A stretch of DNA of 64,000 nt from Actinostola sp. cb2023 (lineage: Eukaryota > Cnidaria > Anthozoa > Actiniaria > Actinostolidae). Below are positions 1 through 11,047 of this stretch, piece by piece. A program made the translations under genes and the position numbers. Where the stretch lies: contig JAUJYZ010001425.1 in the NCBI GenBank assembly GCA_033675265.1, positions 282,001 to 346,000 of the forward strand. The letters run 5' to 3'. The notes under the pieces were generated by a model, which searched no databases, was not told where the DNA came from, and saw only the letters and a list, made by a program, of their open reading frames with translations. The first letter of the stretch is position 1, and every line of letters begins with the position of its first letter.

Positions 1-880
1 TAAGTAATTCACCAGTCAAAAAGTGGCCATGCACTCACGGCAAACAACCAAATCCCGACACAACGCGGTAATAGTACCGTTTAATGACAGGGAATCATAT
101 TTGGGCTCCAATGCTTAGGGGTGGCAAAGAAAAAATGTCCCCAAAAAATCCTGCAAGAACCCTACCATTCGTTACCATGGGTTTCATATGCTAAAGATAC
201 TGATACAGGGTTCCTTTTATTACAGGGTTCCTTATTGCGAAGGTCACTCCGTTTAATGTGGAAAACTCCTCTATGCATGCGCGGTACAGCGACCTAAAAA
301 GGTGCTTCTGTGAAACATATTACAACTTTAGTAATACGTTATCACACAAATATACGGTATTATAACAGCAATTCATGCTCAAATAATTGCCTCGAGATTG
401 GAAAAAGTCGGCCGCCAGATAAAACAATTGCATTTACGCTTTCCTGGCCGACACTCGTTAATTTATTACAAAGAAAATTCCCAAAGCATTCTGGTACTTG
501 TAGTAAAACAACGTCATCGTGCAAGTCGCCTATTAGAGAAAAATTACCTTGATACCCTCTCAACACAGGAAGCCCAAATCCATATGATGCAGAAATGAAC
601 TTCCCTCCCTCCCCATAGCAATGTTGAATGTAGGAATGCCCGTGTTTCACAATTGGTAGGGGTAACAACATTGTTTCAGGGGAAGGGGGTTTCTTATATC
701 TAAGAATAATATTAATGTAAAATTTTGTAAAATAATTCAGTGCGGATAAAAAGTAAGCATTAATTAGGGTATACGTATCATTCAGTTTTATTCGCTGTAG
801 TTATTTTACACACTTTGTACCGTGTACACGATTGATGGAATAAAACATAAGACACATATTGTTCTACGCCATTGGCTCTG
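1..880. other. Left edge, no recognisable gene
   Basis: I see no supportable gene. Short open frames on both strands around 310-671 overlap one another and show no domain I recognise. One copy of the dispersed motif CACAGGAAGCCCAA lies at about 566-579. The rest is AT-rich single-copy-looking sequence. Confidence 0.4.
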
Positions 881-891
881 TCCCACATAGA

Positions 892-1001
892 ATGAATGAA
901 TGAATGCCTTTATTTACTCTAAAATATTCATACAAGGTGACATATATAATTTATACAAGGTGACATATATAATTTATACAAGGTGACATATATAATTTAT
1001 A
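892..1001. repeat. Short tandem repeats (GAAT)n and 23-bp x3
   Basis: A GAATGAAT stretch near 892-905 is followed by three head-to-tail copies of a 23-bp unit at about 933-1001, each containing GGTGACATATATAATTTAT. The copies look identical, so the expansion is recent or actively homogenised. Confidence 0.8.
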
Positions 1002-1403
1002 ATAATATACGATTTGTTTTAAAATTGGCATGTGATGCTACTGGATAACAGACAAACTTGATATCAAAAAAAACCTTTTTGTCAATTTTCATGTTTAAGC
1101 CAATGAGATCACTAGTTTTAACAATAGGGAATTTAAACATCCCATCGTGCATTGCCGTTCAGTTCTTACTTGGACCATTACTTAAAAAGATAAGTCCGCT
1201 GATGTCACGCAACGTACATAAAGTGATTTGATTTGATTTTTTTTATTTGATATGAATGATAGTTTCATGTCGTTTCAGGTCGTTTCAGGAATATAAATCA
1301 TATTTTACGATAATTTAACTTTATACCAATAAAAGGACATTTACATGACAATTAAACAAGAACCCTAATGGTGTTTACTGTTACATAATTTTGAACGTCA
1401 AGA

Positions 1404-2053
1404 TAATGGGGAGTTTGCAGGTCTTGCGTGACATTTTAAATTTTAATCGGCCAGCAAAGAACAAAAATATAATACCGTATTTTCTCGATTAAGCGCCCTG
1501 GGCGCTTATTTCAAATTTGTTGGCCAAGGGGCGCGCTTAAACGAGGGAGGCCGCTTAATCGAGGGGGGCGCTAGCTTAATATAAAAAGTCTAAAAACGTG
1601 ATTTGAACTCGGAAACATAACTTCCATATGGTACTACCGTATAGGAACATGCCGTAACTTTGTAATAAAACGCAAGTTGTATACCATATATTCTGCAATC
1701 TCTTACTGTACCATATTTGTTGGGGGAGGGGAGGGGGCCGGTTAATCGAGGGGGGCGTTTATTTCAATTTTTGGGGGGCAAGGGGGGCGCTTAATCGAGG
1801 GCCACAAGTTTATTAGCCTCTGGCTATTTAGTGTTACCCTCTTTAAATAAAGAGTTTATTATTATTATTATTAATGAATCGAGGGTAGACGCTTAATCGA
1901 TGAAACACGGTATTTGAAAAGAGCACACCAAAGTTAGCAGAAATTGAAATGTTGAAGTAATTTCGATGAATAGAGCGAAAGTTATGGGTGACAGAAGTTG
2001 GCTTTTTTCTTAAGAAACGAATGGTGGTGGGCAAGACCTGCAAATTCCCCATA
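1404..2053. mobile_element. DNA-transposon-like insertion with inverted ends in left arm of the duplication
   Basis: The sequence GGGGAGTTTGCAGGTCTTGC near 1406-1425 recurs inverted as GCAAGACCTGCAAATTCCCC near 2032-2051. The right-arm counterpart (about 19300-19375) runs straight across this position without the insert, so the block was inserted after the duplication or lost from the other arm. It contains a second nested element (1483-1911). Confidence 0.55.
1483..1911. mobile_element. MITE with TACCGTATTTTCTCGATTAAG-type ends
   Basis: Left end TACCGTATTTTCTCGATTAA (from 1483) is matched inverted at the right end by TTAATCGATGAAACACGGTA (to about 1911). The interior repeats the phrase GCGCTTAATCGAGG several times, giving a G-rich, self-similar body. 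A retroposon-like tail ending in (TTA)n at about 1810-1875 has landed inside it. Confidence 0.65.
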
Positions 2054-2744
2054 ATTATAATGCAGTTTGAAGAAAACAGTAACAAATTTAGGCGGAATTC
2101 TAAAAAAAACCCTCTGTATCAGGCGTGGTTACATTCCAAAATGGCCGCGCACCATCTCCATGCAACTGGTTGTAAACTATTCCCTACGTGTGACGCGTAA
2201 CTGTATGCCATCTTTTCCACAACCCAGTATAGTCCTGACATTAATTTCGACAGGAATCTTCGTCGCAGGACAAACTACAAGGTTGAACTTCTTCAGGATT
2301 CGAACCAGAGTGATCTTCATCTCAAACTGTGCAAATCTTATCCCGACACAGTTCCGTGGACCATGTCCAAAGGGGAGGTACGTATAAGGGTCACGTGACT
2401 GCTTAGCCTCGGCACTGAAGCGTTCTGGGTCAAACCGTTCGGGGTCTGGGTAGTACTGTGGGTCACGATGAATGCTGTAGCATGGGGTGTATAACGTAGT
2501 ACCTTTCTTGATGGGAAGACCTTTGATGGTGCAGGCGTTTGTCGAAACACGAGAAAGAATGAATCCTGGAAACAATCACATAAAAACAAACGTTGGTGGG
2601 TAATATGCATGCTCCTGTTAACATCCATATCGACTTCATTCCAACGACATGACCTGTGTGTTATGGCAGGGTATATAAAGTAAATAACCAATGTCAACCT
2701 TAGTTTTCTTCTCTTTTGTCGTTCAATATCGTAGCAACAAACAA

Positions 2745-3217
2745 TCAAACTAATAAACAGACAAATAAACAACCTATCATCCAACCAACCAAACAAACAA
2801 ACAAACAATTTATCATCCAACCAAACAAACAAACAAACAATTTATCATCCAACCAAACAAACAAACAAACAATTTATCATCCAACCAACCAAACAAACAA
2901 ACAATTTATCATCCAACCAACCAAACAAACAAACAATTTATCATCCAACCAACCAAACAAACAAACAATTTATCATCCAACCAACCAACCAACCAAACAA
3001 ACAAACAATTTATCATCCAACCAACCAAACAAACAAACAATTTATCATCCAACCAACCAACCAACCAAACAAACAAACAATTTATCATCCAACCAACCAA
3101 ACAAACAAACAATTTATCATCCAACCAACCAAACAAACAAACAATTTATCATCCAACCAACCAACCAAACAAACAAACAATTTATCATCCAACCAACCAA
3201 CCAACCAAACAAACAAT
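2745..3217. repeat. Intronic minisatellite, 27-31-bp unit (P450 copy 1, intron 4)
   Basis: About 15 copies of a unit built from ACAAACAAACAATTTATCATC followed by CCAACCAACCA, with variable numbers of CCAA and ACAA. The matching intron of the right-arm gene has only about one unit (around 18022-18070, inverted), so the array grew after the arms separated. Confidence 0.9.
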
Positions 3218-4318
3218 AATTTTATATTCTGATATGGGGAGAGTCACAAAGCCCTCGTGCCTTTTAAAGAAAAAGGCAACAACAACAATAACAACAACAC
3301 AAGATCCAAGGAAAATTCCATATGATTTCTGTTCCTCGTTTGCCGAGGAAATACCCCCAATTGTTGACATGTCGACATACCTGGTGGATAGAGGCGAAGG
3401 ATCTCTGAGATGACCATATCCAGATAGGTCATGGACTGAACCATGTCATACGATGGCGGCTCGTCCTCGTCGCTCCAAATGTCATCAATTTCCCTCTGCA
3501 GCTTCTCCTGGATATCTGGACTCGTTGCTAGGTGATGACACGTCAGCGCAAGGGTATTGCTTGTGGTATCGTAACCAGCCAATAGGAAGACGAGAGATTG
3601 AGCAATCACTTCGTCTTCTGTTAGTCTTTTATCTTCTGGTAAATCTTCATTATCAGTGTTGGTCAACATCATGTCTAGAAAGTCCTGCCAGGAAGAGAGT
3701 ATATTAGTGTTAGTAACAAAACTGCTTTCATAAGGCTTGTTTTCTTGTTGTACAGCGTCATTGATGTTCAGTAATTACACTGACACAAACGATTTTCGTT
3801 TTAGATTATTTGATCATTTATCCACGTTCTTCCTCAGAAGCTAAGACCGCAAGGGAGGATGGTAAATCAGTCCATGAGCCACATTACATGCAGATAAATT
3901 CCATGTTATCACTTGTATTGTTTAAAATATACGAGCTATTGAATCTGGACTACAAAAAAGGTTGGTGATTGTACAATATGTTAATTGAGAGTTTCAATTT
4001 CCCAGAATTCCTTTTGGTCATAGCTTTCATGATTTTTCAACGAGACAACGGCTATTCAGTCAAGTGGGAATTAGGTGTATCAGCGACCAAGGATGGTACG
4101 TAGTCAGCCAATCAGACTGCAAATATCAGTCATGTGACAGTTCTTCCAGTAGTTAATATATGCTGCACGAATACCTGGAAAGGTGACTGATCTCTGATTG
4201 GTCGAAATTCAAATAGAGAACACGCGTAGCATAGAAATTGAGGGAAAGTTAAAGTGCTATAAAATATTCATCAAAATCCTTCTGAGCATTAGCCTAGAAA
4301 TAAAAGGAGAAAAATATG

Positions 4319-4385
4319 TTTGACCCCGATGGGAATCGAACCCGCGACCTTCGGAATTGATCGCCGATGCTCTACACAGCAAACT
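4319..4385 (-). mobile_element. tRNA-like SINE head in P450 copy 1 intron 3
   Basis: On the minus strand the sequence has a pol III B box, GGTTCGATTCC, preceded by GTAGAGCATCGGCGATCA and followed by CATCGGGGTC. It resembles the 3' half of a tRNA but lacks a clean acceptor pairing and D arm. The same relic occurs at about 16872-16945 in the right arm, so it predates the duplication. I read it as a tRNA-derived SINE remnant. Confidence 0.6.
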
Positions 4386-5341
4386 TGCCTCATTTTCTAC
4401 ATGCTGTAATACCTGTAATACTTGTATACCTTACTCCTATGTTTTCCTTCCATTTTTTTGGTTTCGATGATTTTGGCCGTCAAATCTATGAGATCCATCA
4501 TAGAACCAATCATAAGACCTGGCCAATACTTCAGCAAATAATAACTTCCAGGAAGGAGAAATACTATGAATACTAAGATCCTTCGCCATGGACTTCTGTT
4601 TAAGGCCTTGCGGGCGGCAGCAAAGGCGACGTCATTCTCATCAAGCTGAGCATTGGATTGGATGCCAAAGAATGCCGTCAAGATGGCTTCCATAGTCAAG
4701 GCTTGCAAAAACCTAGAAAGGACAGTTTGAATACATACAGCTTATTTGATGATGGTTTAATAGATAATACGCGCGGATATTTTACGAGTTGCGTGGTAAT
4801 TTTTCTGAGCCCGTATAATTGATTTGGTTTCTTTGTCTGAAGTTGCTATGTTTTTCGTGCGCGCGCGAGCTACTGTGTAATACGCTAGCATATTTTGCGT
4901 GGTCTCTTGCCCTTATATGATAAAATCGCGCCCGAGTGGAATGATAAATATATGTAATGCCTCATGCGGACTCAATTAATCTTGGATTTTACTTCTCTCC
5001 TCCCATCAATCCACTGAAGCAACTCCTCTGACACCATACATTGTACTACCGTAGTAGATTAACATTACTATTAAGATTAACATTACTATTGCCTTCGTCT
5101 GGTGCTCTACGTATGGCGATTCCACAAGGATAAGCGCACAACACAGGGAGCCCAATATATTATCCCGCGCTTTTTGCCACAGGGAGCCCACCAAAGAGAC
5201 GCGCGCATGACATCTTTTTATATTAGCTTCAAATAAATAGTTGGGCTGCCTGTGCTTTTGTCGAGCAGAAAAAGTATTGAACTTATGAATTATAATGTCC
5301 ACAGCTCATGTCATTTGAAAGTGTATAGAATTGTATATTTA

Positions 5342-5527
5342 AGGGTTAGAGACTGATGTGAGTGCTTTACCGGCAAATAGACGCACGCGCTGGATGTAGA
5401 ATGAACGAGAATTCAAATACTGCTCGAGGCGTAGCCGAGTGCAGTATAAAGAATTTCGAGTTCATTCTACAGCCAGCAAGTGCGTCTATTTGCCGGTAAA
5501 GCACGAACTAGAAGTCTCTAACCCATT
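5342..5527. mobile_element. Foldback element (P450 copy 1 intron 2)
   Basis: Inverted arms of about 85-90 bp: GTGCTTTACCGGCAAATAGA near 5361-5380 is mirrored by TCTATTTGCCGGTAAAGCAC near 5485-5504, with GGGTTAGAGACT and AGTCTCTAACCC at the outer ends. The centre is CTCGAGGCGTAGCCGAG. No counterpart exists in the right arm. Confidence 0.75.
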
Positions 5528-6654
5528 TAATTTTTATATTATTCAAACTGAATACACTGCAGTTGTGAAATGTTCAAAATATAATTTTAATCACGGTAAA
5601 TAAAGCAAAAATATATTTAGCTAGATCTTCCGACGCTTCCGCTGGATATCTCCTCTACAACCATTCCAATTGCAACCATTCTACAAAGAAAACACGAATA
5701 AAGCATTTATTTTTTTGTTTTTAAGTCATAACAAGGCAAGTTTCATTCATCATTTTTAAGGTTTGAGCTTTTTCACTCAACGAACAAGAACTGAACCGAC
5801 GGCAAAAAGTGCTTGTTTTGAATAATAATTAGGTTCTTTTTTTACCTTTCATCACTGAAACTCCACAACGAGTTTGACGAACAGTCGTTTTAGGCTGAGC
5901 ACCTGCTATTATTTCGTCTATTTCTTCTTTAGCTAGTTGGTTAAACCTGTCTTTGTCAGGATCAACAGCGCCGCCATGACATCGCTGCACCGTGCGCCGT
6001 TGTCATCAGATAACACATGATCACGTGATCGAGTTTAGCCAATCAGAAGCCACAATTTAGTACAGTGTATGAAGTTTGAATAATAAGCTTATTTATTATA
6101 TAAGCTTGGCGATCCGGACACCCCTGTCATATGTACCTGATGATCTGCTTAATTGATTGCATGCTTTAACTTAGAATATCTAGTCTGCTAGTCACGAGCA
6201 TGTGAGCATATAACTATATATAGTCTACTCTAGCTACAATTCGATTCAAAACTGTTGAGACAGTAGTGCTTCAAAGGTGCTTATATGACTATTCTCCCAT
6301 TAAAAACAATGAAAAATTATGTTCATATCAGATATCTCCCCTCCCCTCAGTACAATGTTGATTAGACTTTCACGCAAAATCCAAAACACGTGACTATGAA
6401 TCAACATTGACACAGGGGAGAGGGGGAGAGATCGATGCTTTTTCTATAACATAAATACTAAGAAATATTCAGAAATGTCTCAAAAACAAGAAATGCAACG
6501 AATTGTAGCTCTGCAGTCTGCTGCCATTAGATGTCTTAGATGAGTATCCTAGTACCCATGGTAGGAGACTAGTCTATAACTAATGGGTACCCATTGTGGT
6601 CAAAGGCCCAAAAGATGCAGTAAATATAACACATAAACTATCTGTCATTAGCCT

Positions 6655-7400
6655 ATGCTGCATGATCATGCTTGCCACAGGAAGCCCAAAAGGAGTTGCC
6701 TACATAGAAGACTAGTCTATAACTTACTTGTAAACATTGATACTGTCATTAGCCTGTGCTGCATGATCATGCTTGCCACAGGAAGCCCAAAAGGAGTTGC
6801 CTACATAGAAGACTAGTCTATAACTTACTTGTAAACATTGATACTGTCATTAGCCTGTGCTGCATGATCATGCTTGCCACAGGAAGCCCAAAAGGAGTTG
6901 CCTACATAGGAGACTAGTCTATAACTTACTTCTATAAACTTACTTGTAAACATTGATACTGTCATTAGCCTGTGCTGCATGATCATGCTTGCCACAGGAA
7001 GCCCAAAAGGAGTTGCCTACATAGGAGACTAGTCTATAACTTACTTGTAAACATTGATACTGTCATTAGCCTGTGCTGCATGATCATGCTTGCCACAGGA
7101 AGCCCAAAAGGAGTTGCCTACATAGGAGACTAGTCTATAACTTACTTGTAAACATTGATACTGATACATGATCATTAGCCTGTGCTGCATGATCATGCTT
7201 GCATGATCATGCTTGCCACAGGGAAGCCCAAAAGGAGTTGCCTACATAGCCTACATAGGAGACTAGTCTATAACTTACTTGTAAACATTGATGATACTGC
7301 TCATTAGCCACAGGAAGCCCTGCCTACATAGGAGACTAGTCTATAACTTACTTGTAAACATTGATATCATTAGCTGCTCATGATCATGCTCCAAAAGGAG
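6655..7400 (-). repeat. ~101-bp tandem repeat, left-arm array
   Basis: About seven copies, inverted relative to the right-arm array, with AACTTACTTGTAAACATTGA marking each unit. Units carry the exon 2 donor site (see 13499-16455). Towards exon 2 (7180-7400) the units become shuffled, with small internal duplications, and fragments of the unit invade the exon itself. Confidence 0.85.
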
Positions 7401-7619
7401 TTGCCTACATACTATCACATGATTTATTCAACAATGGTACCATCACCTTCACTTTTATGAGCACTAAACGTGGGTGACAGTGTTGTACGTATACGATGCC
7501 AAGTGTCTCCTTTAGCTGATGTCATCATGCTAGAGACTAGTCAAATGGGTTTGGGTAACTGCACCACACCCTTAAAGAGAAATATTAAAGTATATCAGTT
7601 TCCTAATTAAAATTGTTTT

Positions 7620-7800
7620 CATGACTATTATTAATAAAATTAATATAATTATCAATCAATTTAGATATAGGTTTTGTAATATATATTTTTCCAATTATTT
7701 ATTTATTTTTGAGGACTCCTCCGTAAATCACTTTTGCTGAAGTTGGCTTTCTCATTAAAGATTATTATTATTATTATTATTATCATTAAAAGGATGTTTG
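7620..7800. other. Intron 1 retroposon-like tail shared by both arms
   Basis: GCTGAAGTTGGCTTTC followed by (ATT)n at about 7737-7782 is matched inverted at about 12719-12765 in the right arm. The pattern resembles a short-repeat retroposon tail and predates the duplication. Confidence 0.45.
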
Positions 7801-8352
7801 ATTGTCACATGATTTACAAAAGGAACGCGTCGATACACATTTGACCTTTAATCAGCGTTGCGTGACGACACTAGGAGACTATAGTTTTTGCTGATGGTAC
7901 AATTTTCCAAAACAGTCTCAATTGGGAAATACTTTCAACTTACTGGTCGATCGTGAAAGCTGTGAAATTCTTTCACAAACAATTCCCTTAGCATCTCAGG
8001 GTCGCTAACCACGATCGCCGGCTTCCTACTGAACAAATACATCGTAAACAAGCGGCCATATATATTGCTTGTAATAGTCGTCAAACTGTAGATGCATTTG
8101 TCCTCTTGACTTGAGCGTGTCTAGCGCATTGCCAAGGAACGGTAATGGAGTTGGTCCTGGAAGGTCTCCAACTGCAGCAACGGTAGCAGACCGTCGATAA
8201 GGAGCTATTCCCCAGTAATAGAGGAATATCGATATGCATGTCGTTACGGTAACACAGAACCAGTGAGTCGATAAGAAACACACAGCTAACTCCAACACGT
8301 CCATGTTGAAGCGACGTCCTAAACTTCTACCAGTTCACCTTACACGTCTCGC

Positions 8353-8359
8353 ATTTATA
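8353..8359 (-). promoter_or_regulatory. TATA box of P450 copy 1
   Basis: TATAAAT lies 55 bp upstream of the ATG at 8304, in the same position as in the right-arm gene. The 80 bp between about 8385 and the ATG are nearly identical in the two arms, so the core promoter was duplicated but not the sequence beyond it. Confidence 0.55.
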
Positions 8360-8432
8360 ACTCTTAAGTGACGTCTGGGCTAAATTTACTATCTGACACA
8401 AGCTCCTTGGTCTGACGCAAGGATGGAATTAA

Positions 8433-8990
8433 TCGTGGTGAGAACTCCGGGGGAGGGAGGGGGGGTGTCACTCCCTTTGACCAAGTGGTAGGGGGCTAGG
8501 GTGATCGTCGGTCGGTTTTGAAAACGACCCCCAAAAGGTACGCATCAATTAAAAGAGCTGTTGAACCCATGTTGATTTTAACCCCTAAAAGGTACGACCG
8601 TATATATGATATGCTGGCGAAACCAGTGATTGTGTTGATATCGTTTAATCAATGATCAGTGACTGGCTGTCGCAAATCCTGGATGGAATACCGTATGGCA
8701 TATTAGTCGTACTCCTTTTGTCCAAGTGGTAGGGGTGATCGGCTGTCCTTTTAGGGTTGAAAATATTTCCTGTGTGGACCTTTTTGGGGTTCCAACTCAA
8801 AATCTGTTACGTAACATGACATGTACAGGGTCCGATTGTTATTTATTTTCTTTATTGAACAAACATAAAAGAGCCGGGAAAAGAGCAGGAGAAAGATGTT
8901 GTCCAAGCGAAGCAGCGACTAGTTTATTTATATTTGTATTTAATTTGTATGGATATATTTATGGTACCAAATAAACTATATTTTATGTCA
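8433..8990. mobile_element. Two partial copies of a G-rich MITE family
   Basis: CAAGTGGTAGGGG...GATCG and AAAAGGTACG phrases at 8440-8690, and again CAAGTGGTAGGGGTGATCGG with TTTTAGGGTTGAAAATATTT at about 8720-8770, match the more complete element at 48305-48638. They sit in the spacer between the two P450 arms. Confidence 0.6.
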
Positions 8991-9059
8991 TTGTCATTCA
9001 TGATTCGCTGAGTTTGTGAAATCGTTAAATTGCAAGGAAAGCATGTTCTACCGAGTCAC

Positions 9060-9350
9060 GCCCGGGGGGGAGTACTCGGCCATTTTTTAAGTAGGGGTGT
9101 GCGCCAGGAGCCTGTGTGCGCCATGATCCCAAAAACCTTACCCTATCCCAAACCTAAAAACGGAAATTTTCCGTACCCTACCCAGACCTAAGCTTCAAAA
9201 TCTATACCCTATCCAGACTAAAATTTAAAGTTCGTGACCAATTTGAAGCTAATAAATTTTATTTTGCCGCTACGATCATTTATAAACATTAGAGATCTTC
9301 AAATGCTCGTAAAGATGCAAAACGAATGATAAATACTTGGTTCGCTGTTA
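9060..9350. mobile_element. G-rich insertion element (GGGGGGGAGTACTC type)
   Basis: Begins CCCGGGGGGGAGTACTC and carries repeated ACCCTATCC/ACCCTACCC phrases (9141-9225). It appears to split an older Helentron-like element, whose interior (9010-9058) and 3' end (9385-9403) lie on either side. Another element with ACCCTAT phrases is at 37370-37530. Confidence 0.45.
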
Positions 9351-9357
9351 AAAAAAC

Positions 9358-9480
9358 ATGCCCTATCTCAGTCGCACTGCGATATCTAGTAGAGCGTCTA
9401 GTTTTTTAGTCGGGCATGTTTAGTCGTGGAAGGCCCGACTCTAAAAATGCAGGCCGTCGTCGTCGTCTTTGACCTCAAAC
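9358..9480 (+). mobile_element. Abutting 3' and 5' ends of Helentron-like elements
   Basis: A 3' terminus (CTAGTAGAGCGTCTAGTT at 9386-9403) is followed within 5 bases by a 5' terminus with a hairpin: AGTCGGGC at 9408 pairs with GCCCGACT at about 9433. The arrangement suggests end-to-end insertion. See also 38895, 47402 and 50076. Confidence 0.55.
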
Positions 9481-9489
9481 GTGAAAGTG

Positions 9490-10080
9490 GCTTCTAACGG
9501 CGCGCGTGTCCTTCTAGAACTCTGAGGACGATTTTTCGCGCGTTGTTTTGCGCAACATTGTTGTTGCCGTGTAACAGGTGCGCGAGATTATTTTTCGCGC
9601 ACTTTTTGCTTCGGCGACACGTTGGCAACGCTAAATGACGAATATTGGACAAGTTGACTCGTGTAACACGTTCGCCGTCGATTTTTCGCGCAACACCTTC
9701 CCAGGAACCATTTCGCGGCTCTCCTGAGCGATCGAAGCGACGTAAACAACCAAACCATCTACTAGTAGGAGCATTAACACGGAGTTTTTGCGACGGCCTC
9801 AAGACCCCAATGATCGACCGCCATGTTTGTTTACTTACTGACAGCGCACGAATTGAGTACTAGGCTGATGTATCCATTAGCGATGAGATGTTGCTAAAAA
9901 TCGTCCCGTGTAACATGGATGTTACCATCCCATTTCGAACCAATGTTGCGCGAAAAGTTGGCACGTGTAAACATACATTGACAGGATGTTGCGCGAAAAG
10001 TCGTCGCTGCAAATCGTCCCGCGGTATCCCACACCTCCACACATGGCGACAGGGCCTTTTCCATCTGTGGCCCTAAACTT
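9490..10080. repeat. TTTTCGCGCAAC-rich repeat region
   Basis: Short phrases such as GATTTTTCGCGC, GTTGCGCGAAAAGT and CGTGTAACA recur in both orientations at about 9530-9700 and 9890-10005. This suggests one or two decayed DNA elements. No gene is seen. It lies at the centre of the inverted duplication. Confidence 0.45.
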
Positions 10081-10813
10081 AACTTTGGGCTCGCTGCCAC
10101 CATCATCACTGAACACTTGACTCTGTCAACGCTTTTAAAGTGACTCGATTGGGTTTTTCCGTAGCGATACCTCTTGCATTTGAAACACAATTGTGCATTC
10201 GTGAACGATCTAATGGTAAATTGAGTATTACAACCTTGTTACAGAAAGATCAAAGTTTCTAGGTTTTATGGAGATCGGCGTTACTATGGCAACGCTGAGG
10301 GAGAATTCCTCTTTTTACATATTCTCAATATCTATAGATTCTAGGATTATTTTGGGGAAATGCTCTTGTGATCTTATTGTGGGCATAATTGTCTCTAGTT
10401 CTTGTAAATGTAATCAAATTCTGAGACAGCGTTTTTATATCTTCGAGAAAGTTTTTGAGTATATATATCAAGCGTAAACAAAGCAATTAAATCCAAGTAA
10501 ATATGGCGTATTCAAAACTCGAGTTTTAGAGTTGAATTGTTGCAATGATATTGAACTACTTTTCTGCAAAATCTGAGAGAAATCGCTTGGAATGATATAT
10601 CGAAATATGATTCTTCTTTATACGGTGGGGGAACACTGATTGACCGGGTAAAGTTAAAGGGGATAAAAGTGGTCCAAATGAGCTGAAATCGCAACCAGGG
10701 CAAATGAATACAACAAGCAACACTTCATGTGAGTTTCAAAGCTTTTACTTTTAGATTACTCTCAAAAATGCAGTTTATATATTTTCACATACATTTCTTT
10801 ATAATGGCCACAA
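10080..10813. other. Spacer between P450 arms, no gene seen
   Basis: AT-rich sequence with only short, unsupported open frames on both strands. No domain, splice chain or repeat family recognised. Confidence 0.4.
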
Positions 10814-10954
10814 GAACAGAGCTTGGGCTTCCTGTGGTTTGAGTGTTGTTGTTGTAGTTCACGTACTGGTAAATATTATTTATCCAGTACGTGACTGTAC
10901 GTGACTCACCCCACTGCAACAACACTCAAACCACAGGAAGCCCAAGCTCTGTTC
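10814..10954. mobile_element. 141-bp foldback element in P450 copy 2 promoter
   Basis: Perfect or near-perfect 38-bp terminal inverted repeat: GAACAGAGCTTGGGCTTCCT starts at 10814 and its inverse ends at 10954. An inner hairpin pairs CACGTACTGG (10860-10869) with CCAGTACGTG. It lies 94 bp upstream of the ATG and just outside the arm boundary. Its arms carry the dispersed GCTTGGGCTTCCTGTGG motif. Confidence 0.85.
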
Positions 10955-10992
10955 AAAATTGCGTATTTAGCCCAGACGTCACTTTTAAGAGT

Positions 10993-10999
10993 TATAAAT
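10993..10999 (+). promoter_or_regulatory. TATA box of P450 copy 2
   Basis: TATAAAT starts 55 bp upstream of the ATG at 11048. The same box and spacing occur at the left-arm gene. Confidence 0.55.
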
Positions 11000-11047
11000 G
11001 CGAGACGTGTAAGGTGAACTGGTAGAAGTTTAGGACGTCGCTTCAAC

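Larger units (their letters stand above)
2177..8304 (-). pseudogene. Cytochrome P450, CYP3-clan-like, disrupted copy
   Basis: Five exons mirror the intact gene at 11048-19028: exon 1 8304-7944, exon 2 about 7570-7352, exon 3 4712-4430, exon 4 3684-3381, exon 5 2565-2177. Exons 3-5 keep the same lengths (283, 304, 389 bp), splice sites and motifs: AGYDTTS in the I helix, EILR for ExxR, PERF, and the haem loop FGHGPRNCVG. Exon 1 is 361 bp against 357: an extra ATAT near 8054-8064 shifts the frame and soon gives a stop. Exon 2 has an ACTAGTCT-like insertion with in-frame stops, an extra G, and an end replaced by pieces of the neighbouring minisatellite. I read it as a pseudogene. A mis-assembly in a long palindrome could look the same. 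Family function (haem monooxygenase of the ER membrane) is known; activity of this copy is doubtful. Confidence 0.8.
1325..8385 (-). repeat. Left arm of ~18-kb inverted duplication
   Basis: This arm matches 10967-19375 in inverse orientation. It includes P450 exons, introns, the proximal promoter and 3' flank. Homology starts at ATTTAGCCCAGACGTCAC just upstream of the first exons (about 8383 and 10968) and extends past the stop codons to TTGTATAATTGTCATGTAAA-like sequence (near 19350; counterpart near 1345). Arms differ by insertions and tandem-repeat copy number rather than by many point changes. The spacer between the arms is about 2.6 kb. Confidence 0.85.

Noticed and set aside
398..598. 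Small toxin- or reverse-transcriptase-like ORF
   Set aside because: Faint resemblance only. The frame overlaps another open frame and contains a dispersed repeat motif; nothing supports a family.
4319..4385. Functional tRNA gene
   Set aside because: The B box is good but the D arm and acceptor stem do not form, and a diverged copy sits in the mirror intron; a SINE relic fits better.
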